A DNA stretch of 64,000 bases. Source: Luteimonas rhizosphaericola (GTDB lineage Bacteria; Pseudomonadota; Gammaproteobacteria; Xanthomonadales; Xanthomonadaceae). The position numbers were made by a program, and so were the translations under genes. Every line of letters begins with the position of its first letter. The first letter of the stretch is position 1. The DNA is taken from NCBI RefSeq assembly GCF_029888045.1, contig NZ_JARXRN010000016.1:62001-126000 (forward strand). Direction: 5' to 3'. The notes beneath the pieces are model-generated. The model was not told the origin of the DNA. It did no database searches and was given only the letters and a program-made list of their open reading frames with translations. This document shows, one piece after another, positions 36,851 through 45,544 of this stretch.

Positions 36851-37459
36851 TCACGCCACCCGCGCCAGCACGGTCCGCCAGCGGCCTCCCCTGCCCTCGC
36901 GGGTCTCGTCCCAGGCCACCGCGAATCCGGCCTGCGCAAGGCGCGCATCCAGCGCAGCCGGCGTCCACCGCACCTCGCGATCGTGACCCGCGGCGGCAGG
37001 CTGCTGCGCGTCGTCCCCCTCGCCCTCCGGATACATCAGCAACAGCGCGCCGCCGACGTCCAGTGCGCCCGCCAGCGTACGGAGCGCGCCGTCGAGACGG
37101 GCACGCGCGAAGTGCTGCAGCACGCAGAGCATCATCGCGCCGGCGTAGCGCCCCGCGACCGGATCGGACAGAAGATCGAACCGGTCGCAGCGCCTGCCGC
37201 GTTCGGCCTGGAATTCGCAGAAGGCGACGGCGGCATCGGTGCGGTGCACGGCGATGCCAAGCGACTCCAGCGCGTCGGCATCCCAGCCCGGATCCGAGCC
37301 GATCTCCAGCACGCAGCCCCCGGCGCCGATGGCCTGCGCGAACCGTCGCAGCGCCGCAGCGCTGGCCGACGGTCGCCCGTCGACCGTGGCCACGTAAGCG
37401 CGTGCGGTCGATTCGTATCCGGCGACGATGCGCCGGTTGTCGCGGTCCGGATGAGGCAT
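36851..37459 (-). CDS. Class I SAM-dependent methyltransferase
   Basis: A 202-residue methyltransferase. Motif I is VLEIGSDPGWDADAL (about 49-63), followed by HRTDAA at the acidic second-strand position and YAGAMMLCVLQHF with an HFA motif resembling motif II. LDVGGALLLMYPEGEGD is the fourth strand. The C-terminal VRWTPAALDARLAQAGFAV and RWRTVLARV are typical of this fold. No substrate-specific domain is visible, and the lack of conserved neighbours leaves the target unknown. The start (MPHPDRDN) lies 92 bases after the serine hydrolase stop on the same strand. Confidence 0.85.
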   Translation of the reverse strand: MPHPDRDNRRIVAGYESTARAYVATVDGRPSASAAALRRFAQAIGAGGCVLEIGSDPGWDADALESLGIAVHRTDAAVAFCEFQAERGRRCDRFDLLSDPVAGRYAGAMMLCVLQHFARARLDGALRTLAGALDVGGALLLMYPEGEGDDAQQPAAAGHDREVRWTPAALDARLAQAGFAVAWDETREGRGGRWRTVLARVA

Positions 37460-37551
37460 CGTCTGTGTCCTCTGCAACGGCGTCGCCGCCGGGTCCGGCG
37501 CGACCGCGGCCGCCAGCCTCGCATCCGGCGGCCGAGCGCGCCAGCCGTCCT

Positions 37552-38664
37552 TCAGTCCGCGGCGAACAGTTCCAGGAACTTCAGCGCCAGCGGGCTCTTC
37601 TCCACCTCCGCCACCTGCAACCGGTTGCCCCAGTGCAGGCCATCGGTATTGCCCAGCGCGACCAGGGTCAGGCCCTTGCCCGGGACCTTGAGGAGCAGGC
37701 CGGCGTAGGCGTCGGGCCACCATCCCCCATGCCAGACGAGCTGCTGCCCCCGCCACTGCTGCGTCCACCAGCCGTAGGCATAACTGGCCGGCGCGCCATC
37801 GGCCTCGACCGGCGGCGTCCACATCTGCTGCAGCCGCGCGCGCGGCAGGATGCGCCCCTGGTCGAGCGCGAGGGAATACGCGGCCAGTCCCCGCGCGCTG
37901 GCGATGATGCCGCTGGAGGCATTCATCTCCGGATTCGGCAGCGGCGATGGCGCCAGCCCGTCCTCCTCGTCCTTCGCGATCCGGAATGGCGGCGCCAGGT
38001 GGACCAGCGCCATCGCGCCCCGCGCATCGCGCCACCCGGCGGCGACGTCGGACAGGCCCGCCCTGTCGATCACGTAGTGCCGCACCCAGTGGTCGAACGG
38101 CCGGCCGGTCTTTTCTTCCACCCAGTTCGACAGCCGGCCGAACACGATCGGGTTGTAGAGGAAACTGCTGCCCGGCTCACCCAGCACCCGCATCTGCAGC
38201 ACGTCGCGCACGCGGAGGCGCGCGGCGCAGTCGAGCTTCGGCGGCACGTAGCCATCGTCGAGCGCGACGCCGCCGCCGAAGATGTTGCCGCTGCCGGCAA
38301 GCCATTCGCAGCGCTCCTTCCAGTCGGACAGATCGGTGAAGGCATCGTCCAGGTCGACCAGGCCATCGGCCTCCATCCCCAGCAGGGTTGCCGCGCTGAA
38401 GGTCTTGGTGATCGAGGCGACCAGGTAGCTGGTGTCCGCCGTGGTCGGCTCCTCGGCGTCGTGGTCCTGCCAGCCCACGCCCTCGGCGGCCACGATGCGC
38501 CCGTCCATGGCAATGGCGTACGACAGACTGAGGATCCCGCGTTCGGCGCGGTAGGTCTTCACGAATGCGTCGAACTCGGCCAGTTTCGCCGCATCCTCGC
38601 CCGACTGCGCCGGCAGCGGCCAGGCCACTGCCAGCATTGCGATCAACGCGACGCTCCGACACAT
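37552..38664 (-). CDS. Serine beta-lactamase-fold hydrolase (class C/esterase-like)
   Basis: A 370-residue exported protein: signal peptide MCRSVALIAMLAVAWPLPAQ, then a beta-lactamase-related domain. The nucleophile motif is S84-I-T-K87 in VASITKTFS, the second motif is Tyr-x-Asn-like in FLYNPIVFGRL, and the third is HGGWWPDAYAG. This combination is typical of the broad family of D-aminopeptidases, esterases and penicillin-binding-like proteins, not of clinical AmpC. It is unlikely to hydrolyse beta-lactams well without the KTG motif. Location periplasmic. Its start has AAGG near the ATG. The 324 bases upstream separate it from the divergent flavoprotein gene. Confidence 0.85.
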   Translation of the reverse strand: MCRSVALIAMLAVAWPLPAQSGEDAAKLAEFDAFVKTYRAERGILSLSYAIAMDGRIVAAEGVGWQDHDAEEPTTADTSYLVASITKTFSAATLLGMEADGLVDLDDAFTDLSDWKERCEWLAGSGNIFGGGVALDDGYVPPKLDCAARLRVRDVLQMRVLGEPGSSFLYNPIVFGRLSNWVEEKTGRPFDHWVRHYVIDRAGLSDVAAGWRDARGAMALVHLAPPFRIAKDEEDGLAPSPLPNPEMNASSGIIASARGLAAYSLALDQGRILPRARLQQMWTPPVEADGAPASYAYGWWTQQWRGQQLVWHGGWWPDAYAGLLLKVPGKGLTLVALGNTDGLHWGNRLQVAEVEKSPLALKFLELFAAD

Positions 38665-38988
38665 GACCTTGTCCCGTGTCGCCCGGCACCGGGCTGACGG
38701 GGATTGAAGCAGAGCGGCGCCTCCCGTTCCACTGCCCGGATGAGCGCGACGCCGGGCGGCGCGCCTGCGCTAGGTCGCATGCGTCCGGGCGCGGCCGGAC
38801 ATGGCGCCGCGCAGGGCCGCGACGCAGCGCTGGTCGCACTTCGCCTGGCGAGCGGACTGCCGGTCTGCCGCGTGCCGTCATGGGGTCGCGGCGACCGGCG
38901 CCCGGCGTCGCGGCATTGATTCGCATCAACGCGCTTCGACGCTCCCGGGCCCAGGCTTGGCCCAACGCTTCGCACGGATGGACCTGCC
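38665..38988. other. Intergenic region between divergent genes, no gene seen
   Basis: 324 bases between the serine hydrolase (minus) and the ferric-reductase-like gene (plus). The overlapping frames are Arg/Ala-rich shadows. It holds both promoters; no operator or repeat was recognised. Confidence 0.45.
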
Positions 38989-40254
38989 ATGCGGCTCGGT
39001 ACGCGTTCCCTGATCCTCCCCGTGTTGCTGGCGGGGTTCGCATTGGCTGCGTCGGCGGTCCCGCGCGGCATGTGGCCGGGCACCGCCCTGCTCAGCCTGG
39101 GATCGGGCGTGGCCGCGCTGTCGCTCATGGCGCTGGCCGCCGTGCTCGGTGCGCGGTCGAAAGGCGTCGAGTCGCTGTTCGGAGGGCTGGACCGCGTCTA
39201 CGAGACGCACAAGTGGCTCGGTGTCTGGGCCCTGGTGTTCGCATCGGTGCACCTGCTGTTCAAGGCGGACGCGCCCGGCTGGGACACGGCGGCCATCGTG
39301 ACGCTGCCGGGGCCGGCGACCCGCTTCGTCCGGCAGCTGAGCTTCGTGGCGCTGATGCTGATCGTGCTGCTGGCCCTGAACCGCAGGATTCCCTACACCA
39401 CCTGGCGCTGGTGGCACAAGCTCTCCGGGCCGCAGTTCCTGGTCGTGATCGCGCACTGGACCACCATCCGCTCGCCCATCGCGCTGGCCAGCGCGGCGGG
39501 CGCCTGGCTGGCCATCCTCTCCGCCCTGGGCGTGGCCGGGGCGGCCTACAAGCTGCTGCTGTATCCGCTGCTGTCGCAGCACGCACGCTACCGGCTGCGC
39601 TCGGTGTCGGCCAGCGACAGCGCCGTGCACCTGGACCTGGTGCCGGTTGGACGGAAGATCCCGTTCGCGCCGGGCCAGTTCGCGTTCCTGTCCTTGGAAC
39701 GCGACGGCCTGCGCGAACCACACCCCTTCACCATCGCCAGCGCCGAACAGGCCGACGGCAGCCTCGTATTCATGGTGCGTGCGCTGGGCGATTACATCGA
39801 ACGGCTGGTTCGGGAGGCCGAGCCAGGCCTGGTCGCGCAGGTCCATGCGCCCTTCGGACGCTTCGAACGGGTGCCGGGCGGCGGACCGGAACTCTGGATC
39901 GCCGGCGGCGTGGGCGTGACCCCCTTCATGGCATGGCTGCAGGACCCCGACGCGCACGGGCTGGAGCAGGTGACGCTGTTCCATTTCTCCACGCCTGGCC
40001 GCGAGCTGCCCGCGACGGTGGACCTGGCCGGGATGGCACGCGCGCGTGGCGTGGAACTGGTCGGGATCACCGAAGGCCCCGCGTCGCTGGAGTTCCGCGA
40101 CCGCTTCGCACGCGTGGCCGCCGGCCCGCAAGCCTCCGACGTCCGCGTCAGCGTCTGCGGTCCGCCCGGGCTGCTCAGGGTCGTGCGCCAGCTGATGCGG
40201 GACGCGGGCCTCCGCGAAGACCAGCTGCGATATGAACTGTTCGCGTTCCGCTGA
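38989..40254 (+). CDS. Ferric-reductase-like transmembrane flavoprotein
   Basis: A 421-residue membrane oxidoreductase. The N-terminal half (about 1-195) has six hydrophobic helices of the ferric-reductase-like (NOX/FRE) type with haem-ligand histidines in ETHKWLG, SVHLLFK, WWHKLSG and VIAHWTT. The C-terminal half is a ferredoxin-reductase module: FAD-binding HPFTIAS, NAD(P)-binding GGVGVTPFMAWL and CGPPGLLRVV, ending in the aromatic YELFAFR that covers the flavin. It passes electrons from NAD(P)H through FAD and haem across the membrane to metal or oxygen. Downstream by 113 bases on the same strand is a VIT1-type metal transporter, suggesting a shared role in iron handling. Confidence 0.9.
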   Translation: MRLGTRSLILPVLLAGFALAASAVPRGMWPGTALLSLGSGVAALSLMALAAVLGARSKGVESLFGGLDRVYETHKWLGVWALVFASVHLLFKADAPGWDTAAIVTLPGPATRFVRQLSFVALMLIVLLALNRRIPYTTWRWWHKLSGPQFLVVIAHWTTIRSPIALASAAGAWLAILSALGVAGAAYKLLLYPLLSQHARYRLRSVSASDSAVHLDLVPVGRKIPFAPGQFAFLSLERDGLREPHPFTIASAEQADGSLVFMVRALGDYIERLVREAEPGLVAQVHAPFGRFERVPGGGPELWIAGGVGVTPFMAWLQDPDAHGLEQVTLFHFSTPGRELPATVDLAGMARARGVELVGITEGPASLEFRDRFARVAAGPQASDVRVSVCGPPGLLRVVRQLMRDAGLREDQLRYELFAFR

Positions 40255-40367
40255 CGCGTCGCCGTGCGCACCGCGGGCGCGGACCGGCCGCAACCGGCTT
40301 GCTTTCCAGCGTTGGCGCAGGCATCCAGACACAAGAGCCGACCTCGCTGGTTTGCATGGGAGCTGAC

Positions 40368-41069
40368 ATGCCGCGTAACCACCTGCACCCCGAATCCCAT
40401 CTCGTCTCGCGCATCGGCTGGCTGCGGGCCGCCGTGCTGGGCGCCAACGACGGCATCGTCTCCACCGCCAGCCTGATCGTCGGCGTGGCCGCGGCCTCGG
40501 CCGCGACCTCCGACGTGCTCGTGGCGGGCGTGGCCGGCCTGGTGGCGGGCGCCATGTCGATGGCGGCCGGCGAGTACGTGTCCGTGAGTTCGCAGTCCGA
40601 CACCGAGCAGGCGGACTTGGCGCGTGAGCGGGCCGAACTCGCCTCGCAGCCCGAGTTCGAGCGCGCGGAACTGGCGCAGATCTACGTGGCGCGCGGCGTG
40701 TCGCCCGACCTCGCGCAGCAGGTGGCCGACCAGCTGATGGCGAAGGATGCGCTGGGCGCCCACGCCCGCGACGAGCTCGGCATCTCGGAGGTCACGACCG
40801 CCCGCCCCATCCAGGCCGCCCTGACCTCGGCCGCGACATTCGCCACCGGGGCCGCGTTGCCGCTGGCGATGGTGCTGCTGGTGCCACGCGCCGCGCTGGT
40901 GGCGGGCGTCTCGATCGCCTCGCTGGCCTTTCTCGCGGTGCTCGGGGCCGTGGGCGCCCGCGCGGGCAACGCGAACATGGCCAGGGCGGCGCTGCGTGTC
41001 ACCTTCTGGGGCGCGCTCGCGATGGCGCTTACGGCCGGCATCGGCGCGTTGTTCGGCACCGTGGTGTGA
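40368..41069 (+). CDS. VIT1/CCC1-family iron/manganese transporter
   Basis: A 233-residue membrane protein of the vacuolar iron transporter family. Marks are WLRAAVLGANDGIVSTASLIVGVA at the first helix, AGAMSMAAGEYVSVSSQSDTE, and a charged cytoplasmic loop with ERAELASQPEFERAEL and MAKDALGAHARDELG, where conserved acidic residues bind metal. Five membrane helices are predicted. VIT-type proteins move iron or manganese out of the cytoplasm. The start at 40368 has GGGAG with 5-base spacing; the ATG 12 bases earlier is less likely. The gene follows the ferric-reductase-like gene. Confidence 0.9.
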   Translation: MPRNHLHPESHLVSRIGWLRAAVLGANDGIVSTASLIVGVAAASAATSDVLVAGVAGLVAGAMSMAAGEYVSVSSQSDTEQADLARERAELASQPEFERAELAQIYVARGVSPDLAQQVADQLMAKDALGAHARDELGISEVTTARPIQAALTSAATFATGAALPLAMVLLVPRAALVAGVSIASLAFLAVLGAVGARAGNANMARAALRVTFWGALAMALTAGIGALFGTVV

Positions 41070-41101
41070 GCTGCAACGCGGCGCGACCGGGGTGACCGGA
41101 A

Positions 41102-41129
41102 GCCGGCGCACGGCTGCGGCTGCGCCGGC
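41102..41129. terminator. Hairpin between convergent transporter and beta-lactamase genes
   Basis: GCCGGCGCA (41102-41110) and TGCGCCGGC (41121-41129) form a perfect 9-bp stem with a 10-base loop. It lies 33 bases after the VIT1-like stop and before the bla stop. No T-tract; inferred bidirectional terminator. Confidence 0.55.
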
Positions 41130-41226
41130 CTCTCGGCACACCATGCGCGGTTCGGGCGGGTGGCGCGACGGCGACCCTCCCAACCGACCACGCATCGCGC
41201 AGCCCGAAGCGGAATCGGCGCTCGCC

Positions 41227-42126
41227 TCACCCCACCCAGGCCGCCCCCACCTCGCCCACGCCAGCGAGCACGGCTTCGTCCGCGGGCCGGATGCTTTCGG
41301 AATACTCCGGGTGCTCGAAGTAGCCCGCGACCACCAGCGGCGCGCGGCCGCCCGGCGGAAACAGCACTGCGACATCATTGGTCTTGTTGCCTTCACCGGG
41401 ACGCATGCCGGTGCCCGTCTTGTCGAGACCGCGCCAGCCCGGCGGCAGGCCGGCGCGGATGCGGCGCAGGCCGGTGCGCGTCGCGTCCATCCACTTCTGC
41501 AGGCGCTCGCGGCTACCGCCGGCGAGCACGTCGCCCAGCACGATCCGCTGCAGGGTGTGGGCCATCGCGCGCGGCGTGGTGCTGTTCTCCTCGGTGCCCG
41601 GCGGAATGACGTTGATCTCGGGCTCGTAGCCGTCGATTCGGCTGACCGGGTCGCCGAGCCCGCGCCAGAACCGGGTCAGCGCCTCCGGGCCGCCCAGCCG
41701 GCGCATCAGCACGTTGGCCGCGCCATTATCGCTCGTCACCTGGATCGCCTCGGCCAGCGCGACCACAGGCAGCGCGCCCTGGTCGAGGTTGGCTTCGAGC
41801 ACCGGCGAGTGGAACATCAGGTCCGCGCGAGCGAAGGCGAGCGGCTCGTCCAGATCGATGCGGCCGGCGTCGGCCTCGTGCAGCGCCAGGGCTGCGAGCG
41901 AGAGCTTGAACGTGGAGCAATGGCAGAAGCGCTCGTCGCTGCGCAGGCCGATGCCTTTGCCGGTACCGGTGTCGAGCACGAACGCGCCCAGCCGTCCGCC
42001 CGCCATGCGCTCCAGCGCCTGCAATTGCGCGACGGGGTCGGTTTGCGTCGCCGCGCCCGCGCGCGTGAATGCCGGTGCGCACAGGGCCGCGATGGTGCCA
42101 AGCATGAAGCTGCGCCGGCCGATCAT
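41227..42126 (-). CDS. Class A beta-lactamase, L2-like
   Basis: A 299-residue class A serine beta-lactamase. All motifs are intact: S71-T-F-K74 (SxxK), S132-D-N134 (SDN), the omega-loop EPEIN with Glu168 (Ambler Glu166) and K236-T-G238 (KTG). A Cys directly precedes the active Ser (Ambler 69), as in L2 and several chromosomal enzymes, but no Cys occupies Ambler 238, so the carbapenemase-type disulfide is absent. The N-terminus MIGRRSFMLGTIAALCAPAF is a twin-arginine signal, as in Stenotrophomonas L2. It diverges from an AmpR-like regulator, the usual inducible arrangement, so expression probably responds to cell-wall fragments. Spectrum cannot be predicted. Confidence 0.94.
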   Translation of the reverse strand: MIGRRSFMLGTIAALCAPAFTRAGAATQTDPVAQLQALERMAGGRLGAFVLDTGTGKGIGLRSDERFCHCSTFKLSLAALALHEADAGRIDLDEPLAFARADLMFHSPVLEANLDQGALPVVALAEAIQVTSDNGAANVLMRRLGGPEALTRFWRGLGDPVSRIDGYEPEINVIPPGTEENSTTPRAMAHTLQRIVLGDVLAGGSRERLQKWMDATRTGLRRIRAGLPPGWRGLDKTGTGMRPGEGNKTNDVAVLFPPGGRAPLVVAGYFEHPEYSESIRPADEAVLAGVGEVGAAWVG

Positions 42127-42350
42127 GTCGCGTCCTCGTGGCGCGCCGGATCGCGGCCGTCCGTGGATGCCGGCGGTGGCGTCGTCGCCCGCGCATGCGG
42201 GTTGCACCCGCCGCGCACATCGTTCATCGCTATCATTTCGTGGTGTCGCATCGGTGGCCTCGCGCGTCGGGGGCCACAGACTGCTACCTGGTCGATGCGC
42301 TCACAATCGATCATTTCTCGCACGAGCCCATACAAATATCGGAGGCTGTC
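42127..42350. promoter_or_regulatory. bla-ampR divergent control region
   Basis: 224 bases between the beta-lactamase start and the proposed ampR start. In AmpR systems one operator here serves both promoters. The segment 42285-42345 is clearly less GC-rich than its surroundings (for example CACAATCGATCATTTCTC and ATACAAATATC), as expected of a promoter/operator. Exact LysR boxes could not be assigned with confidence. Confidence 0.55.
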
Positions 42351-43235
42351 CTGGACCGCGCGCAACTGCCGCTCAACGCCCTGCGAGCCTTCGAGGCGTC
42401 GGCCCGGCACCTGAGCTTCACCCGCGCGGGGCTGGAGCTGTGCGTCGGCCAGGCGGCGGTGAGCCACCAGGTCAACCGGCTCGAGGCGCTGCTGGGCGTG
42501 CGCCTGTTCCATCGCCTGCCGCGTGGCCTGGCGTTGACCGACGAAGGCGCCGCGCTGGTGCCCCTGCTCGTCGACAGCTTCGACCGCATGGCGGCGATGC
42601 TCGACCGCTACGCCAGCGGCCAGCCGCGCGAACCGCTCACCCTCGGCGTGGTGGGCACCTTCGCCACCGGCTGGCTGCTGCCGCGGCTGGACGCGTTCAC
42701 CGCCGCGCATCGCTTCGTCGACGTGCGGCTGCGCACCCACAACAATCGCGTCGACCTCGCCGGCGAGGGGCTGGACTATGCGATCCGCTTCGGCGACGGC
42801 GCCTGGCACGGGGTCGAGGCCGAGCCGCTGCTGGCCGCGCCGCTGACCCCCATGCTCGCCCCGCGCCTTGCAGACCGCGTCCGTTCGCCGGCCGCGCTCG
42901 CGGGCGCCACGCTGCTGCGCTCGTACCGCGCCGACGAGTGGCCGCGCTGGTTCGAGGCCGTCGGCCTCGCGTGCCCGCCGCTCACGGGCCCGGTGTTCGA
43001 CTCGTCGGTCACGATGGCCGTCGCCGCGCGGGCGGGCGCCGGTATCGCCCTCCTGCCGCCGGCCATGTTCGCCGACGCGCTGGAAGACGGATCGCTGGTC
43101 GCCCCGTTCGCCGAATGCATCGACACCGGCCGCTACTGGCTCACCCGCCAGAAGGCCCGCGCGCCCGGCCCGGCCATGCGCGCGTTCCGCGACTGGCTGA
43201 TGGACGCGTGCGAAACGGCAGGGCCGCAAGCATAG
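42351..43235 (+). CDS. ampR: AmpR-like LysR-family regulator of the beta-lactamase
   Basis: A 294-residue LysR regulator. The N-terminus LPLNALRAFEASARHLSFTR with VGQAAVSHQVNRLE is the characteristic AmpR DNA-binding domain (the family usually reads LPLNSLRAFEAAARHLSFTRA). The effector domain includes LGVVGTFATGWLLPRL and RTHNNRVDL, both AmpR-like. AmpR binds muropeptides and switches the divergent bla gene on or off. No ATG, GTG or TTG lies within 100 bases upstream of the conserved start. A CTG at 42351 has a perfect GGAGG 5 bases ahead and gives the family's normal length, so a CTG start is proposed. In-frame GTGs at 42240 and 42243 and an ATG at 42195 are alternatives. Confidence 0.88.
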   Translation: MDRAQLPLNALRAFEASARHLSFTRAGLELCVGQAAVSHQVNRLEALLGVRLFHRLPRGLALTDEGAALVPLLVDSFDRMAAMLDRYASGQPREPLTLGVVGTFATGWLLPRLDAFTAAHRFVDVRLRTHNNRVDLAGEGLDYAIRFGDGAWHGVEAEPLLAAPLTPMLAPRLADRVRSPAALAGATLLRSYRADEWPRWFEAVGLACPPLTGPVFDSSVTMAVAARAGAGIALLPPAMFADALEDGSLVAPFAECIDTGRYWLTRQKARAPGPAMRAFRDWLMDACETAGPQA

Positions 43236-43530
43236 TACCCAGATGCATCGCGTGTTGCGTGCGGGGACACACCCCGGCCAACCACACACACAAACCCGCG
43301 CAGGACCAGATGTCCGGAGGCATCGGAGCGACGGCCGAATGCCGGCGGGACGGGCGCACGGCCCCACTCCCGCGACGCGACCATGTACGGCCCCTGCATC
43401 ATCGCGCCGATTGTGGCACCCGCGTTCAGACGGTCAGTGGACTCCTCTCGGCTTCATGACGGCCAGCAGGCGACCGGAGCGGCGTGCGAAGAGCGCTGAG
43501 TGACGTATGTCACAGGCCAGTTCGCTGCGA

Positions 43531-45309
43531 TCAACTGGTCGTTGGAGCACCCTCGACGAAGTCGTATCCATTCTGCCAGGCATCCTTGATCGAGACATCG
43601 CCGTTCGGGCCCTGGTAGGTCCCGTTCGGATCGGTCCGGTTCGGCAGCACGCTGTCGCTCATGTGCTCGTAGAGCTCCTCGCCCAGCTGCGACAGGTCCA
43701 CCCCGTGGTCCATCATGTCCTGCAGCGCGTCCTCGATGTGGCCGTCCTTGATCTTCTCCTTGATTCCGTCCTTCACCGCGTCCGAGGCGCCCGTCAGATC
43801 GAGCACCTGGGAGACGACGGTGCCGATCGGGCCAGCCTTCTCCAGGCCCTTGCCCACGCCGAAATCAACCAGCTTGAACAAGGGGTCCATGATCTCGGCC
43901 GCCTTCTCCGCGTCGTCCTTCACCCGCGTCAGGCCGGCATCGAGCGCTTCGAAGAACACACCGGTCATCTGGCCGTACGCGGCCGCCATGGCGCCGCGGT
44001 TGCGGCCGTACTTGTCCTCGAAGGCGGCGTCGTCCATCGTCGCGAGGTCATTGCCGATGTCCTGGTAGCGGGCATCGATATGACGCATCAGGCTCTCGGC
44101 GCTGCCGGACAACGGCGGCGTGAAGAGCGTCATCTCCAGCACCTTGGAATACTCCCCACGGGTGGTGCTGCCCAGGTCCTCGCCATTGGCGCCGCCGTCG
44201 GCATCCAGCGCCCGGTCCAGGAAATCATCGTGCTGCTTGAGCGCCAGCACGCCGAGCTCGTCCTTGAACTGCGCATCGTCGGCGAACTTGTTGAACACAT
44301 CCTCGTTCGTGAGCGCGCGCGCGGTCGCGTCGAACAGCGCCGTCTGCAGTTCGGGCGGATAGTCGGGAACGACGATCTGGGCGTGGTAGTAGACCGTCAC
44401 ATCGTTGGCGTTCGCGAGAATCTGCGTGATTCCACCGATGGTCACGGTGCTGTGCGTATCGCCTTCACCGAAATACTTGCGCAGGTCGATGCCTTCGAAC
44501 TGGCCCTTCATGGACATCTCGACGAAGCTGTCGAGTTCAGCTTGGCTCATCCCGCCGAGGATCCGCGCCTGGGCGTCGATCGACATGTTCGCCAGGACAT
44601 GCGAGGCGATCGCCGCGGAGTTGTCGTTGCCCTCCGCAAGCGCGGCGTTGAAGAACAGCTCCTGCACTTCCGGCGAGCTGTTCGCGAACAGGTCGGACAC
44701 GAGGGTCGGCCCGAACACGTTGCGATCGCTCGTGTCGAGATCGAGGCCACCATAGAGGGCGTTCATGTCCGCCTGGCTCAGGTAGCCGTCCTTCGCCAGC
44801 GTATCGAGCGCTGTCCGCAAGGTATCGACGGTACTCTCGTAATGGGTGACGGCACCCTCATTGCCGCTGCCGCCGAGGCCGCCGGTGGAATATGGATTCG
44901 CGGTCTCGGTGATCGAGAGCCGCATCAGGTCGGCGACACGGTCCTCCCCGAGCGCGGCGAAGTACGCGCTGAGCCACGGGGCGTCGTCCTTGTGCGCCTC
45001 GACCTGCTCGTTGAAATACTGGGCCTGCGCCGCCTGGTCGCCATGGCCCCAGCGCTGCTCATGCACCAGCGACGCGGCGGCGTCCTCCGGCGAGGCGCTG
45101 GTGTCGCTCATCGCGTAGTTGCCGGCGTTGAAGACCGTATCGGAATCCTCGTCCAGCCTCGCCGCCTCGTCGAAGGTGGCCGGAACATCTGGCGCAGGCG
45201 GCTGCGGCCCGGTCGCGTTGTGCAGCACGGGCGAGGCCTGTTCCGTCGGCGTTGGCGGGGTCTGGTTGACCAGCAGCGGACTGGCGCCGGTTTCAAGACT
45301 GATGGCCAT
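43531..45309 (-). CDS. Large acidic protein of unknown function
   Basis: A 592-residue protein that I do not recognise. It is acidic, mostly helical, has no Cys, no signal peptide and no membrane segment. The first 45 residues are rich in Pro, Thr and Ala (QTPPTPTEQ region) and look disordered, as in secretion-signal leaders. The remainder reads as repeated helical pairs, for example AYFAALGEDRVADLMRLS, ADMNALYGGLDLDTSDR and LANMSIDAQARILGGMSQ. A hydrophobic Gly-rich stretch (VDFGVGKGLEKAGPIGTVV) lies near residue 490. It has GGGAG 7 bases before the ATG. Such leader-plus-helical proteins include secreted effectors and toxins, but nothing here proves that. It is transcribed alone. Confidence 0.8.
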   Translation of the reverse strand: MAISLETGASPLLVNQTPPTPTEQASPVLHNATGPQPPAPDVPATFDEAARLDEDSDTVFNAGNYAMSDTSASPEDAAASLVHEQRWGHGDQAAQAQYFNEQVEAHKDDAPWLSAYFAALGEDRVADLMRLSITETANPYSTGGLGGSGNEGAVTHYESTVDTLRTALDTLAKDGYLSQADMNALYGGLDLDTSDRNVFGPTLVSDLFANSSPEVQELFFNAALAEGNDNSAAIASHVLANMSIDAQARILGGMSQAELDSFVEMSMKGQFEGIDLRKYFGEGDTHSTVTIGGITQILANANDVTVYYHAQIVVPDYPPELQTALFDATARALTNEDVFNKFADDAQFKDELGVLALKQHDDFLDRALDADGGANGEDLGSTTRGEYSKVLEMTLFTPPLSGSAESLMRHIDARYQDIGNDLATMDDAAFEDKYGRNRGAMAAAYGQMTGVFFEALDAGLTRVKDDAEKAAEIMDPLFKLVDFGVGKGLEKAGPIGTVVSQVLDLTGASDAVKDGIKEKIKDGHIEDALQDMMDHGVDLSQLGEELYEHMSDSVLPNRTDPNGTYQGPNGDVSIKDAWQNGYDFVEGAPTTS

Positions 45310-45544
45310 GGCGACGCTCCCGTGTGCGAGTTGCGGCCACGTTAGCCATCGCCGCCATTCCGCGAAGCTAGGGCGGACCCTAATTCCTGCAGGCAGTCAG
45401 TCGAGGTTTTGCGGCGGTTGACGAGGCCCACTCAGGCAGCGCTCCCCTCGCCGCGTTCCCGGTAAACCCGAGTTTCGGACCGGCGTGGAGGTTCGCAGGC
45501 TCGGATCCGTTGCCGCAAAGCAGCTGGCCCCCGTCTCCGCCCGC

